Origin: Clostridium sp. OS1-26
GTDB taxonomy: Bacteria > Bacillota > Clostridia > Clostridiales > Clostridiaceae
DNA length: 64,000 nucleotides
Direction: 5' to 3'
Assembly: GCF_030915445.1 (NCBI RefSeq)
Contig: NZ_CP133264.1
Location: 3,224,001-3,288,000, forward strand
The translations under genes were made by a program, and so were the position numbers. Shown here piece by piece: positions 8,776 to 16,619 of this stretch. The stretch's first letter is position 1, and each line of letters opens with the position of its first letter. Under the pieces are notes generated by a model. That model was not told where the DNA came from. It did no database searches and worked only from the letters and a program-made list of their open reading frames with translations.

Positions 8776-9216
8776 ATGAATGAATATGAATTTGAGCAAC
8801 TTTTGCATAAAGTAATACCGATTACAAAAGAAATGGGAATACATGTCATAGAATTTACACCTTCAAAGGTAAAAATGTCTGCTAAATTAGAGCCAAATCT
8901 AAATCATAAATGTACTGCATTTGGTGGAAGTATAAATAGTCTTATGACAGCCTGTGGTTGGGCAATGGTATATGCAAATATTAAACCTATTGACCAAAAT
9001 GCGCATATTGTAATCCAAAAAAGCAGCATTAATTATTTATTACCAGTTGATAAAGATTTTGTTGCGGAATGCATCTTATCGGATGAAATAAGTAAAAAGA
9101 AATTTTTAGATATGTATAGGAAACACGGTAAAGCAAGATTAAAACTCAAAGTAACATGTTCTAATGAACAAATAGTATTGGCGGATTATGAAGGTCAATA
9201 TGTTGCATTTAAATGA
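8776..9216 (+). CDS. Hotdog-fold thioesterase, YiiD C-terminal-domain type
   Basis: 146 residues from ATG 8776, preferred because GAGGTG at 8765-8770 is properly spaced; an in-frame ATG at 8734 lacks one. The HKCTAFGGSINSLMTACGWA stretch (after residue 35) matches the helix of hotdog thioesterases, and HIVIQKSSINYLLPV forms the following strands. Such proteins hydrolyse acyl-CoA or acyl-ACP thioesters or bind acyl groups. It follows the CCG protein on the same strand and precedes a VOC-family gene, which may be a loose metabolic group. Substrate unknown. Confidence 0.75.
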   Translation: MNEYEFEQLLHKVIPITKEMGIHVIEFTPSKVKMSAKLEPNLNHKCTAFGGSINSLMTACGWAMVYANIKPIDQNAHIVIQKSSINYLLPVDKDFVAECILSDEISKKKFLDMYRKHGKARLKLKVTCSNEQIVLADYEGQYVAFK

Positions 9217-9252
9217 TATAAATTAAAATAGTACAGGTTAGGAGTTGAGAAA

Positions 9253-9675
9253 ATGGTTCAATCAATTGTCCACATTGCTTTAGTTGTTAAAGATTATGAT
9301 GAGGCAATAGAATTTTATACAAAGAAGCTCAATTTTACATTAATTGAAGATACTTATCAGCCTGAACAAGACAAACGGTGGGTAGTAGTGTCTCCACCCG
9401 GATCAGTGGGAACTACAATATTACTTGCAAGAGCATCTAAAGCTGAACAAGAGTCATTTGTAGGTAACCAGACAGGCGGAAGAGTTTTCTTATTTTTAAA
9501 CACTGATGATTTTTGGAGAGATTATAATGAAATGATCTCAAAGGGAATAGAATTTGTGAGAGAACCAAAAGAACAATCCTATGGAATGGTTGCGGTATTT
9601 AAGGATTTATATGGGAACCTATGGGACTTACTACAGCTTAAAGAGGATCATCCAATTTCAAAACGAATCAAATAA
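9253..9675 (+). CDS. VOC family (glyoxalase/bleomycin-resistance-like) protein
   Basis: 140 residues with paired beta-alpha-beta-beta-beta modules: IVHIALVVKDYDEAIEFYTK at the N-terminus, and GMVAVFKDLYGNLWDLLQL near the C-terminus with the acidic/aromatic metal-site residues. VOC proteins include glyoxalase I, dioxygenases and antibiotic-binding proteins. The EFYTKKLNF and DLYGNLWDLLQ patterns resemble general glyoxalase-like members rather than a named resistance protein. Ribosome binding site TTAGGAGT 8-9 nt before the ATG. It ends at a strong terminator shared with the convergent HxlR gene. Confidence 0.85.
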   Translation: MVQSIVHIALVVKDYDEAIEFYTKKLNFTLIEDTYQPEQDKRWVVVSPPGSVGTTILLARASKAEQESFVGNQTGGRVFLFLNTDDFWRDYNEMISKGIEFVREPKEQSYGMVAVFKDLYGNLWDLLQLKEDHPISKRIK

Positions 9676-9697
9676 CTGAATCTATAAATATCATACA

Positions 9698-9736
9698 AGT
9701 GTTAATTCTATATTATTTAGAATTAACACTGTTTTT
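9698..9736 (+). terminator. Intrinsic terminator between convergent genes
   Basis: A perfect 13-bp stem, AGTGTTAATTCTA (9698-9710) with TAGAATTAACACT (9718-9730), followed by GTTTTT. The loop and right arm overlap the end of the minus-strand HxlR gene. Confidence 0.85.
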
Positions 9737-10060
9737 CATTTTCTTTCCCCAGCCAGCTAGTGTTTTAAGAGCTGGAATTAGTTCTTCTCCATTGTCAGTT
9801 AATGAATACTCAACTCTCGGTGGTACCTCCATAAATTGCTTTCGGATTATGATACCATCTAATTCAAGTTCCTTTAATGATTGAGTTAGCATCATGTTGG
9901 TAATTCCATCAATATTTCTTTTTAACTCATTGTATCGCATAGTTCTATTTTTACTTAATGCCCAAATTATAGGTAATCTCCATTTTCCACTGATAATATT
10001 TAAAGCAAATGTTAATGGACAGTTGCCAAAGTTACTTTTATATAATGTTTGATCACTCAT
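9713..10060 (-). CDS. HxlR family transcriptional regulator
   Basis: 115 residues from the ATG at 10060, chosen because GGAGTGA sits just upstream; a longer frame to 10111 has no such site. The sequence begins MSDQTLYKSNF and has the family's early cysteine (NCPLTFALNIISGKWRLPII), a winged helix (TMRYNELKRNIDGITNMMLTQSLKEL) and the wing motif VPPRVEYSLTDNGEEL. HxlR proteins often sense electrophiles or aldehydes through that cysteine. Divergent from a GNAT gene; a tandem 15-bp repeat in the shared intergenic region is a candidate operator. Confidence 0.9.
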   Translation of the reverse strand: MSDQTLYKSNFGNCPLTFALNIISGKWRLPIIWALSKNRTMRYNELKRNIDGITNMMLTQSLKELELDGIIIRKQFMEVPPRVEYSLTDNGEELIPALKTLAGWGKKMKNSVNSK

Positions 10061-10120
10061 AAAATCACTCCAATACTCAGTTTTTACTTCCTTAAACAGA
10101 AAATATTGCATACTTGTCTT

Positions 10121-10150
10121 TATAATTGTAACTGATATAATTATAACTAA
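10121..10150. promoter_or_regulatory. Tandem 15-bp direct repeat, candidate HxlR operator
   Basis: TATAATTGTAACTGA (10121-10135) is followed immediately by TATAATTATAACTAA (10136-10150), differing at two positions. It lies between the divergent HxlR and GNAT genes, where both promoters must be. An autoregulatory site is likely but untested. Confidence 0.5.
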
Positions 10151-10205
10151 TCTGATTGGTCAATAAAACATGTTTTTCAATTTATTTTTAGAAAGGAAGA
10201 TTAAT

Positions 10206-10748
10206 ATGAGTTTCCATTGTGAGGTTATTTCTGAAGATAATATTACTTGCATTAAGGATTTATGTAATGAATTAATGGCTTATCAAAAGTCTAAGGCATA
10301 TATCCGTCCTGAGTTCTTTGATGGCATGTGTTTTGAAACTAGAATGATTCCATCTGTTAAGAGTGCTAAAGCTAATTATATAATAGTAGCTAAAGATGAT
10401 AATGAAATTGTTGGATATGCCTATAGCACTATTGCACCAAAGGAGATATATTCTGATGATTTTGCTACTTTAAAATGTCATGCCTTCTTTGACTTTAATT
10501 CTGTAAAAGGTAATGACGTAGGCTGTCTTTCTCAGTTTTATATAAAAGAGGATTATCGTAATGCTGGCATTGGTACAGTTTTGTTTAAAAAATCTATGGA
10601 TTGGATAAGTTCATTTAAATCAATAAGTGATTTGTTTATATTTGTATCAAATGGGAACGATAATGCGCTAAAATTCTATCAAGGTAAAGGCTTCAAAATA
10701 AGTCATCAGATACTAGACGGGTTTATTACAGTGTTAAGGAATACTTAA
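10206..10748 (+). CDS. GNAT family N-acetyltransferase
   Basis: 180 residues from ATG 10206 (GAAAGGAAG just upstream; an in-frame ATG at 10170 has no site). The core GNAT motif is LSQFYIKEDYRNAGIGTVLF, containing the acetyl-CoA pyrophosphate-binding RNAGIG; the strand IFVSNGNDNALKFYQGKGF completes the fold. It transfers acetyl from acetyl-CoA to an amine on an unknown substrate. Divergent from the HxlR regulator, which may control it, and followed by its own terminator. Confidence 0.85.
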   Translation: MSFHCEVISEDNITCIKDLCNELMAYQKSKAYIRPEFFDGMCFETRMIPSVKSAKANYIIVAKDDNEIVGYAYSTIAPKEIYSDDFATLKCHAFFDFNSVKGNDVGCLSQFYIKEDYRNAGIGTVLFKKSMDWISSFKSISDLFIFVSNGNDNALKFYQGKGFKISHQILDGFITVLRNT

Positions 10749-10778
10749 ACGTTGAATATATATTCAGCGTTTTTTTAT
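10748..10778 (+). terminator. Intrinsic terminator after GNAT gene
   Basis: AACGTTGAAT (10748-10757) pairs with ATTCAGCGTT (10762-10771), followed by a T7 run. Confidence 0.85.
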
Positions 10779-10821
10779 GCATCAAAATAACTCCTATTGT
10801 ATTTGAAAATTTATTTATATC

Positions 10822-10851
10822 TTGACAAACGATTATATCGTATATTAAGAT
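10822..10851 (+). promoter_or_regulatory. Promoter with palindromic operator for the MarR operon
   Basis: TTGACA at 10822-10827 and TAAGAT at 10846-10851 (18-bp spacer) form a sigma-A promoter. A perfect palindrome ACGAT-TAT-ATCGT occupies the spacer (10829-10841), a position where a bound MarR dimer would block polymerase. Autorepression is inferred. Confidence 0.65.
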
Positions 10852-10870
10852 ATAAACGGAGGTGATTATT

Positions 10871-11395
10871 ATGGAATTAGAAAATAGTATTAAAATAATT
10901 AATGAACAATGGACGGATATTTACTATCTACTACATAATGTAGATAAAGACAACTTAACTCACCAAGCAATTCGATTGTTACAATACATTGATAAAAACA
11001 AAGAGGCAACTATTGGAGATTTAGCAAAACATATAGATACATCCTCAAATACAGCTTCTGAACACATTAAAAGACTAATAAATAAGGGTTTCGTTACTAA
11101 GCAAAGAAGTGAAGTAGATGAAAGAAAAACTATAGTCAAAATAACTGAAGAAGGTAAATATAAGCTGTATCGTCATACAAAATTGGATGAGACTAAATTA
11201 AAGAAAGTTTTTGACTCTCTTAGTAACTCCGAATTAGAAATAATAGAGAAGGCATTTTTGATATTTAGCGAGGAGGCAAAAAGTGTTTACGATAGTAAAA
11301 GTTTTGATTTCAGCAGTAATAATTGGAGTAGTAACAGAAATGGCAAAGGGATCTCCGACATATGGAGGAATTATTGCGGCATTGCCATTAGTTAG
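10871..11395 (+). CDS. MarR family regulator, probable frameshift at its 3' end
   Basis: Winged-helix repressor. Start ATG 10871 behind GGAGGTG. The HTH (ATIGDLAKHIDTSSNTASEHIKRL) and wing (EVDERKTIVKITEEG) are clear. As written the frame runs 174 residues to 11395 and overlaps the next gene by 113 nt, with a Ser/Asn-rich tail that looks like out-of-frame translation. Adding one A to the A5 run at 11278-11282 would end the protein at EEAKKCLR with a stop at 11293-11295 (141 residues, normal MarR size) and a 13-nt overlap with the DUF3147 gene. I take the short version as correct. Confidence 0.8.
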   Translation: MELENSIKIINEQWTDIYYLLHNVDKDNLTHQAIRLLQYIDKNKEATIGDLAKHIDTSSNTASEHIKRLINKGFVTKQRSEVDERKTIVKITEEGKYKLYRHTKLDETKLKKVFDSLSNSELEIIEKAFLIFSEEAKSVYDSKSFDFSSNNWSSNRNGKGISDIWRNYCGIAIS

Positions 11396-11612
11396 TTTGT
11401 TGAGCTTAATTTGGATTTATATACAAGGTGAACAAACTCAAAATCTCAGCAAATTCGTATTTGGTGTTTTAAAGGGATTTCCAGCAACAATAATATTGTT
11501 ATTGATTGTAGCAATGTCATTAAGATCGTATATATCATTAGCTTTATCAATTTTCTTGGGAATTTGTGGATGGGGAATTTTTTTGGTTATCCAAAACTCT
11601 GTATTTAATTAG
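11283..11612 (+). CDS. DUF3147 family membrane protein
   Basis: 109 residues, GTG start at 11283 behind GAGGAGG. Four hydrophobic segments (about residues 5-20, 28-47, 60-80, 83-104) are linked by short loops, with the family-like EMAKGSPTYGGIIAALPLVSL stretch in two parts. Function unknown; often found with MarR genes. It overlaps the MarR frame and shares its promoter, so its expression is presumably controlled by that repressor, perhaps in response to a membrane-active compound (inference). Confidence 0.8.
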   Translation: MFTIVKVLISAVIIGVVTEMAKGSPTYGGIIAALPLVSLLSLIWIYIQGEQTQNLSKFVFGVLKGFPATIILLLIVAMSLRSYISLALSIFLGICGWGIFLVIQNSVFN

Positions 11613-11703
11613 ATAATTAGCAAGACGTAACTAAATAGCAATTGTTTTAGGTTCAGGCTTATTTCAAACCCCAAATAATAGTGCGGATATGCTAAATATA
11701 AAG

Positions 11704-11755
11704 AGAGACATCCTTTTGGTCATATATTAAATATTGGAACCAAAAGGATGTCTCT
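11704..11755 (-). terminator. Long hairpin terminator of the cytolysin gene
   Basis: A perfect 17-bp stem, AGAGACATCCTTTTGGT (11704-11720) with its complement at 11739-11755. Read on the minus strand it follows the cytolysin stop codon by a few bases and is trailed by a T-rich tract. Confidence 0.75.
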
Positions 11756-11760
11756 TATGA

Positions 11761-13290
11761 TTAGTAGCTAATGTTAGCTTTTGGATATAATGTAGTTCCT
11801 CCAATTGAAACTTTTATTTCCTTTGATAACGGAACATTATATTCGTCAATAATTGTTCTCCACCATTCCCATGCAAGGCCTGTACACTCTCTTGCCATAA
11901 TTCTTATATTTTTTGAATTAGGCGGAAGTGGTATTACTGTAGAGTAATGAGCCGTTTTGTCTTGATAGTTTCCTGACCAGGTTTTATGAGACAGTATTTC
12001 TTTTCCATTCTCATCATATGAGAATTCATCCCAGGATACTTCAAATTGAGCAACATATGCACCATAATGATCAAGAAGTATTTTACCTTTAGAATACTCT
12101 GTAGATGTTGTCTCAATATAATCTGTTTTATTATGAACAGCAGCGACTGAGTTATCTTTTAAGAAAACACTTGTATACGAAATTGGGTATCCTGGATTTT
12201 TAGAACTAAATTCTGCATTATCTTTAATTACATTTCGTATTTCATCAAAATCTTTTGTGATAATTTTATTATGTTCTTTTGAATCTCCACCTAACACTAC
12301 TGCAGTAAATGAACTTTCATCAAGAATATCTTTGTATTGTGCACTAGATTTTACATCGTTATTCTTAATTAATGCTTCAAAGGCAGCTTGTACATCTTTG
12401 CTCTTAGAGGTTGTCTCTAATTTTACATAAATTGTTCTTCCATAAGCCACATTTGACACCATAACAGGTGGAGCTGAATTACTTACCCCTTTACGGGTTA
12501 ATTCTTCAAAAGTAACGCTATCATCAAAAAGATCTGATGGATTGTTAGGTAATTCTGCACTTACGGTATAAAATATTTGCTTATATGCAGCAACCATAAC
12601 TTTTTTCTCTCCATTTGATATAGCATTAAAGTCGATTCCAAGTGAGTTATCAAGAACTTTAGCGTTAACATTAAGAGCGCTTGCTATTTGAGATTTACTA
12701 TGAACCATAGATTCTGAATACTGTGTTCTTGCAGGTAGAGTGTGTGTTGATGAATACTTTTCATTCCAAGTAGATACTAACTCATCTACTGCTCCAGATA
12801 CATTACCATATGTTGGATTTTGAACGGTTATTGTATTCTCTTTTTTCATACCTGGCAAATCTATACTAATATTTAAAGGCTTTCTCTTGCACACTAATAC
12901 ACTAGGTTGATTGTCAGCAAAAGAATCATTTGCAAGTTGTAATGCTCCTGGATATGTACGATCAGTCATAGAATCAATAATTGAAATATCCACTGGTGAA
13001 GTTGTAAGCGATTTTTTATTACGTTCAACTACTATAAATTTTCCATCCGAATTTAAGCCTTCCTTTGGAACAAAACTTTCTATGTTATCACCATTTACTG
13101 CTAAAACCTCATTTTTATTATAATTTAAGTTTGCTATGCCAGTATCAATATCACTAGTTTTGCTTGTCCCACTAGCTAAACTAGTTGTAGGCGCTTCAGC
13201 AAAGCAAATAAGTGGATTTTGAATAACAAATAAACTAACCAATAGGCCTATTAATAATTTTGTCATCTTAAAATGCTTTATAATCTTCAA
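11761..13290 (-). CDS. Cholesterol-dependent cytolysin (thiol-activated pore-forming toxin)
   Basis: Secreted pore-forming protein that binds cholesterol in eukaryotic membranes and oligomerises into large beta-barrel pores. 509 residues from a TTG start at 13290, placed by AGGAGG at 13298-13303. A signal peptide ([20 protein letters not shown], cleaved near AEA) precedes the mature domains. The C-terminal domain carries the complete conserved undecapeptide [11 protein letters not shown] (about 468-478) and the Thr-Leu cholesterol-recognition pair (about 500-501, GGTTLYP), so it should be active. Family members include perfringolysin, tetanolysin and botulinolysin. It stands alone with its own promoter and terminator; no dedicated regulator or secretion gene is adjacent. 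Confidence 0.97.
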   Translation of the reverse strand: MKIIKHFKMTKLLIGLLVSLFVIQNPLICFAEAPTTSLASGTSKTSDIDTGIANLNYNKNEVLAVNGDNIESFVPKEGLNSDGKFIVVERNKKSLTTSPVDISIIDSMTDRTYPGALQLANDSFADNQPSVLVCKRKPLNISIDLPGMKKENTITVQNPTYGNVSGAVDELVSTWNEKYSSTHTLPARTQYSESMVHSKSQIASALNVNAKVLDNSLGIDFNAISNGEKKVMVAAYKQIFYTVSAELPNNPSDLFDDSVTFEELTRKGVSNSAPPVMVSNVAYGRTIYVKLETTSKSKDVQAAFEALIKNNDVKSSAQYKDILDESSFTAVVLGGDSKEHNKIITKDFDEIRNVIKDNAEFSSKNPGYPISYTSVFLKDNSVAAVHNKTDYIETTSTEYSKGKILLDHYGAYVAQFEVSWDEFSYDENGKEILSHKTWSGNYQDKTAHYSTVIPLPPNSKNIRIMARECTGLAWEWWRTIIDEYNVPLSKEIKVSIGGTTLYPKANISY

Positions 13291-13314
13291 GAAATCCCCT
13301 CCTTTTTTAAACAA

Positions 13315-13343
13315 ATTATACCATGAATTTCCATAGAAGTCAA
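13315..13343 (-). promoter_or_regulatory. Cytolysin promoter
   Basis: On the minus strand, TTGACT (13338-13343), a 17-bp spacer and TATAAT (13315-13320), preceded by an extended TGG. The start of transcription would fall only a few bases before the ribosome binding site, so the leader is very short and no riboswitch or attenuator fits. Confidence 0.8.
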
Positions 13344-13518
13344 TTCAAGTTGATAAATATTTAACTGAATTAAAATTTGTATTATATTTTAGTGATAAGC
13401 ATATTTGCTTATAAATAACGAGGCACAGTTAAATAAATAATGAAATAAGATGCAGGGGGATGCCATAAGACTAGATGACGATAATTTTTTTGGCATTGAA
13501 ATAAGTAGATAAATTATA

Positions 13519-13568
13519 TTGACAAAAGTTATTAATAGTATTAAACTCAAAAGTGAATTAATCATTCA
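13519..13568 (+). promoter_or_regulatory. TetR promoter and operator
   Basis: TTGACA (13519-13524), a 17-bp spacer and TAAACT (13542-13547). Just downstream is the palindrome TGAAT-TAATC-ATTCA (13554-13568), covering the expected transcription start. The same half-sites with a 5-bp spacer recur before the amidohydrolase gene. Confidence 0.7.
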
Positions 13569-13587
13569 GTTTTATAAGGAGATTTAT

Positions 13588-14198
13588 ATGGTGCAGGCAA
13601 AAAAGATGAAGTAAAAAGAGAAGTAGAAAATGCGGCCCTTAAAATTTTTTCTCAAAACGGCTATTTAGATACTAAAATGAGTGATATAGCAAAAGAGGCT
13701 AATGTCTCTGTAGGCAATATATATACTTACTTTAAAAATAAAGAAGATTTATTCTACTCTGTAGTTCCAGAAACACTTATGATTTTTTTGAAGGAATATC
13801 TTGTTGAAAGTGTTCATACTTATAATAAGAACTATTTAAATAATTATCAAAATGGAGAGCATGATTTTTTAACTGAAGAGCATATAAATATGGTTATAAA
13901 ATACCGTATGCAGCTTTTAATTATTTTTGAAAAAAGCAAGGGAACAAGATATGAAACTGCTAAAGAGGATTTAATAAATTCTATTATTGTAGCAAAAAGA
14001 ACATACTTAAGAAAAGATCATAAAAGATATAATTTATGTGTTGAGGAAAGTGTTAGATTAATGAAAATAATAATAAATAGTCTTATAAATATGGTACTGG
14101 ATGTGTTAAAGGAAGAAATGAGTGAAGAGAGTAGAATAACTATTTTTAAAGCCCTTAATATATATAGGCTATATGGTATCAATGGCCTGAATGAATAG
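13588..14198 (+). pseudogene. TetR family regulator, frameshifted near its start as sequenced
   Basis: The HTH is KMSDIAKEANVSVGNIYTYF, followed by NKEDLFYSVVP and a helical ligand-binding C-terminal domain. An AAGGAG-led ATG at 13588 starts MVQAKK but hits a stop within three codons. Adding one A to the A6 run at 13599-13604 joins it to KDEVKREVENAALKIFSQNG, the normal first helices of TetR proteins, giving 203 residues. An internal ATG at 13677 would delete helix 1 and cannot give a full DNA-binding domain. Operator sites here and before the amidohydrolase gene suggest local control of that gene. Undercall or lesion, as for the oppF-type gene. Confidence 0.85.
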
Positions 14199-14221
14199 CA
14201 TATAAAAAATTTAGAGACGCG

Positions 14222-14263
14222 AAAAAAATCGGCAATTCCAAGGTTGACTTGGCGATTTTTTTT
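14222..14263 (+). terminator. Intrinsic terminator after tetR
   Basis: AAAAAATCG (14223-14231) pairs with CGATTTTTT (14253-14261), and the inner arms CCAAG (14238-14242) and CTTGG (14248-14252) extend the stem before a T8 run. Confidence 0.8.
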
Positions 14264-14273
14264 AATTCAAAAA

Positions 14274-14288
14274 TGAATAACGTATTCA
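14274..14288 (+). promoter_or_regulatory. Candidate TetR operator before amidohydrolase gene
   Basis: TGAAT-AACGT-ATTCA, with the same half-sites and 5-bp spacing as the palindrome in the tetR promoter (13554-13568). It lies 25 bp before the amidohydrolase ATG. No clear -35/-10 pair was found beside it. Confidence 0.6.
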
Positions 14289-14313
14289 ATATTCAAAATT
14301 AAAGGAGGAAAAT

Positions 14314-15630
14314 ATGAATAAGAATTATGCATTTATAAACTGCAATATAATTGATGGGAGTTTAGACGAGCCTAAAAATAATATGGTAATTTTAATTAAT
14401 GATAAAGGAATTATTCACAAAATAGGGAATAGGTATGAAATAGAGATTCCCTCAAACTATGAAATAGTTGATATAGAAAATAAATATGTAATGCCTGGTT
14501 TAATAAATGCTCATGTACATTTATTTTCTAGTGGCAAACCATTGAAAGCTGCTGCAAATGATAGACAACAAAAAGTAATTTTTAAATTATTAAATACAAA
14601 ACTAGGAAAAGGTTTTTTAAAGCATAGAATGAAAAGCAATGCGATTAATGCATTAAATTCTGGGGTCACTACTATACGATGTGTAGGAGATTTTCTATAT
14701 AAAGACGTAGAGATAAAGGAAGATATAGATAGCAATAAATATTTAGGGCCTAATCTTATAGTTTCTGGACATATGATAAGTATAACAGGAGGACATGGTT
14801 CCCCATATTTATCTATAATTAGCGATTCACCTTGGGAAGGAAGAAAATGTGTTAGAAAAAACATTAAAAATGGAGTTGATTTTATTAAGATTTGTGTCAC
14901 TGGAGGAGTTACTGATGGTAAAGCAGTAGGACAGGCTGGTAGATTGGAAATGACTGAAGAGGAAGTAAGTGCTATTTGTGATGAAGCTCATAAAAATGGA
15001 TTTTTAGTTGCTGCACACGTAGAAAGCAAGGAAGGTCTAAGAATTGCTTTAAGGGGTGGAGTTGACACAATAGAACATGGAGCTGAAATGGATGATGAAA
15101 TTATAAGTCTTTTTAAAGACAATCCTAAAGCACTAAGAGGGTATTCAGCTCTTATACCAACTTTTCATGCTGCAATTCCTACGAGTGTTTTAGATGAAAA
15201 TATTACTAAAATAAATGAAATAACTAAGCAAAATTCGCTTATTGTTTATAATGGAATGATTAACTGTGTAAAACAAGCCTTAGAAAATGATATAAAGATT
15301 GGACTAGGTACTGATGCTTCAATGGCTTATGTGACACACTATAATACATGGAGAGAGTTAGAGTATCTCATTAGATATATAGGAATTACTCCAAAACAGG
15401 CAATTTATCATGCAACTAAATCAAATGCTGAAATTCTTGGAATTGATAATTATACTGGTTCAATAGATATAGGGAAAAATGCAGATTTAGTAGTGTTAGA
15501 TGAAAATCCTTTAAGAAATATTAGGGTTTTATCAAAGCCATCTATGGTTGTCATTAAAGGTAATGTGATTAATAACCCTAAAGTAAAGAAGTTAAAGGAA
15601 ATTGATGATCTTTTAGAGTCAATACAATAG
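14314..15630 (+). CDS. Amidohydrolase (imidazolonepropionase/prolidase-like subgroup)
   Basis: Metal-dependent hydrolase of the amidohydrolase superfamily, 438 residues, cytoplasmic. Metal ligands are visible: His67-x-His69 (NAHVHL), Lys192 (DFIKICVTGG, bridging lysine), His235 (AAHVES), His255 (TIEHGAE) and Asp334 (GLGTDAS). The C-terminal NADLVVLDENPL stretch is the usual closing beta-sandwich. Related enzymes cleave Xaa-Pro or other cyclic-amide substrates; this one's substrate is not evident. AAAGGAGG precedes the ATG. Likely controlled by the adjacent TetR through the palindrome at 14274-14288. Confidence 0.88.
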   Translation: MNKNYAFINCNIIDGSLDEPKNNMVILINDKGIIHKIGNRYEIEIPSNYEIVDIENKYVMPGLINAHVHLFSSGKPLKAAANDRQQKVIFKLLNTKLGKGFLKHRMKSNAINALNSGVTTIRCVGDFLYKDVEIKEDIDSNKYLGPNLIVSGHMISITGGHGSPYLSIISDSPWEGRKCVRKNIKNGVDFIKICVTGGVTDGKAVGQAGRLEMTEEEVSAICDEAHKNGFLVAAHVESKEGLRIALRGGVDTIEHGAEMDDEIISLFKDNPKALRGYSALIPTFHAAIPTSVLDENITKINEITKQNSLIVYNGMINCVKQALENDIKIGLGTDASMAYVTHYNTWRELEYLIRYIGITPKQAIYHATKSNAEILGIDNYTGSIDIGKNADLVVLDENPLRNIRVLSKPSMVVIKGNVINNPKVKKLKEIDDLLESIQ

Positions 15631-15790
15631 TTTTAATATTAACATTAGATAGAGCATATAATAAATTTGTTTATAAATATAGATATATAACTTCATTTCT
15701 CGGGAAATATATTATAAGTTCAAAGCTGCATGAAGATATAGAACATTTCAAGCATATAATTAATGCACGTAATATTTCATTAAATCTTAT

Positions 15791-15836
15791 AAAACCAGTC
15801 TAAGGGGTGAAGAGCTCCTTTTGACTGGTTTTATTT
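15791..15836 (+). terminator. Intrinsic terminator after amidohydrolase gene
   Basis: AAAACCAGTC (15791-15800) pairs with GACTGGTTTT (15823-15832); inner AAGGGG/CTCCTT pairing extends the stem. I see nothing else in 15631-15940 apart from the next operon's leader. Confidence 0.8.
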
Positions 15837-15940
15837 AATATAAAGATACATAAGAAAATTTGTTTTATTACAAATTAGTCACTTAAAAATAGTACATGCT
15901 GATATAATAAGATTAAATGTATTAAAAGAGGTGATGTAGT

Positions 15941-16618
15941 TTGAAAATTTTACTAGTTGAAGATGATAAAACCATTGCAGCCGGCCTCGAATATTCTCTG
16001 GAGCAGGAGGGCTTCACTACAATACTTTGTCATGATGTTTCCTCCGCTAAGAAAGCTATAAAATATAATGAATTTGATCTGTGTTTATTTGATTTATCTT
16101 TGCCAGATGGAAGCGGTTACGAACTATGCAAAATAGCAAGAGAAAAAGGAGATGCACCAGTTATATTTTTAACTGCTTGTGACGATGAAGTAAATGTAGT
16201 AATGGGACTTGATATGGGGGCAGATGATTATATAACAAAGCCTTTTCGTATTAGGGAGCTTATTTCCCGTATAAAATCCGTACTGCGTAGATATCGCAAA
16301 GGAAACAATTCCAAAACCATACTGGAGTTAAACAATATTCGTATCAATACCTTAGATGCAAAGGTTTATAAAAATGGCGAGGAAATCATCCTTACTGCGC
16401 TGGAATATCGTTTATTGCTAATCTTTGCAAATAATCCAGGGCAGGTTTTATCTCGAAATCAGCTTTTAGAGGGAATCTGGGATGTGGCAGGAGATTTTGT
16501 AAATGATAATACTCTAACAGTTTACATAAAGCGAATACGAGAAAAATTAGAAGATGACCCACAAAAACCTACAATTATAAAGACTGTTAGGGGTATGGGA
16601 TATAAGGTTGGTGATTAG
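15941..16618 (+). CDS. OmpR-family response regulator
   Basis: 225 residues, TTG start behind GAGGTGATG. The receiver domain has the acidic pair at residues 7-9 (VEDDK), phospho-acceptor Asp51 (LFDLSLPD), a switch Thr in FLTACDD and Lys in YITKPF. The C-terminal winged helix (from about residue 130: ALEYRLLLIFANNPGQVLSR to TVRGMGYKVGD) binds DNA. It pairs with the overlapping histidine kinase gene and probably activates the ABC transporter genes 150 bp further on, whose leader holds direct and inverted repeats suited to an OmpR-type regulator. Confidence 0.93.
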   Translation: MKILLVEDDKTIAAGLEYSLEQEGFTTILCHDVSSAKKAIKYNEFDLCLFDLSLPDGSGYELCKIAREKGDAPVIFLTACDDEVNVVMGLDMGADDYITKPFRIRELISRIKSVLRRYRKGNNSKTILELNNIRINTLDAKVYKNGEEIILTALEYRLLLIFANNPGQVLSRNQLLEGIWDVAGDFVNDNTLTVYIKRIREKLEDDPQKPTIIKTVRGMGYKVGD

Positions 16619-16619
16619 T

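Noticed and set aside
9818..9830. GGTGGTACCTCC, resembling a T-box terminator motif
   Set aside because: It lies inside the minus-strand HxlR gene and encodes the VPPR part of the conserved wing. No specifier stem or downstream aminoacyl gene exists.
11296..11395. Genuine 33-residue C-terminal extension of MarR
   Set aside because: The Ser/Asn-rich tail matches no MarR feature and overlaps the DUF3147 gene out of frame. A one-base contraction explains it.
13677..14198. A shorter TetR protein starting at ATG 13677
   Set aside because: It would lack the first helix of the DNA-binding domain and has no ribosome binding site, while a one-base restoration yields a complete TetR.
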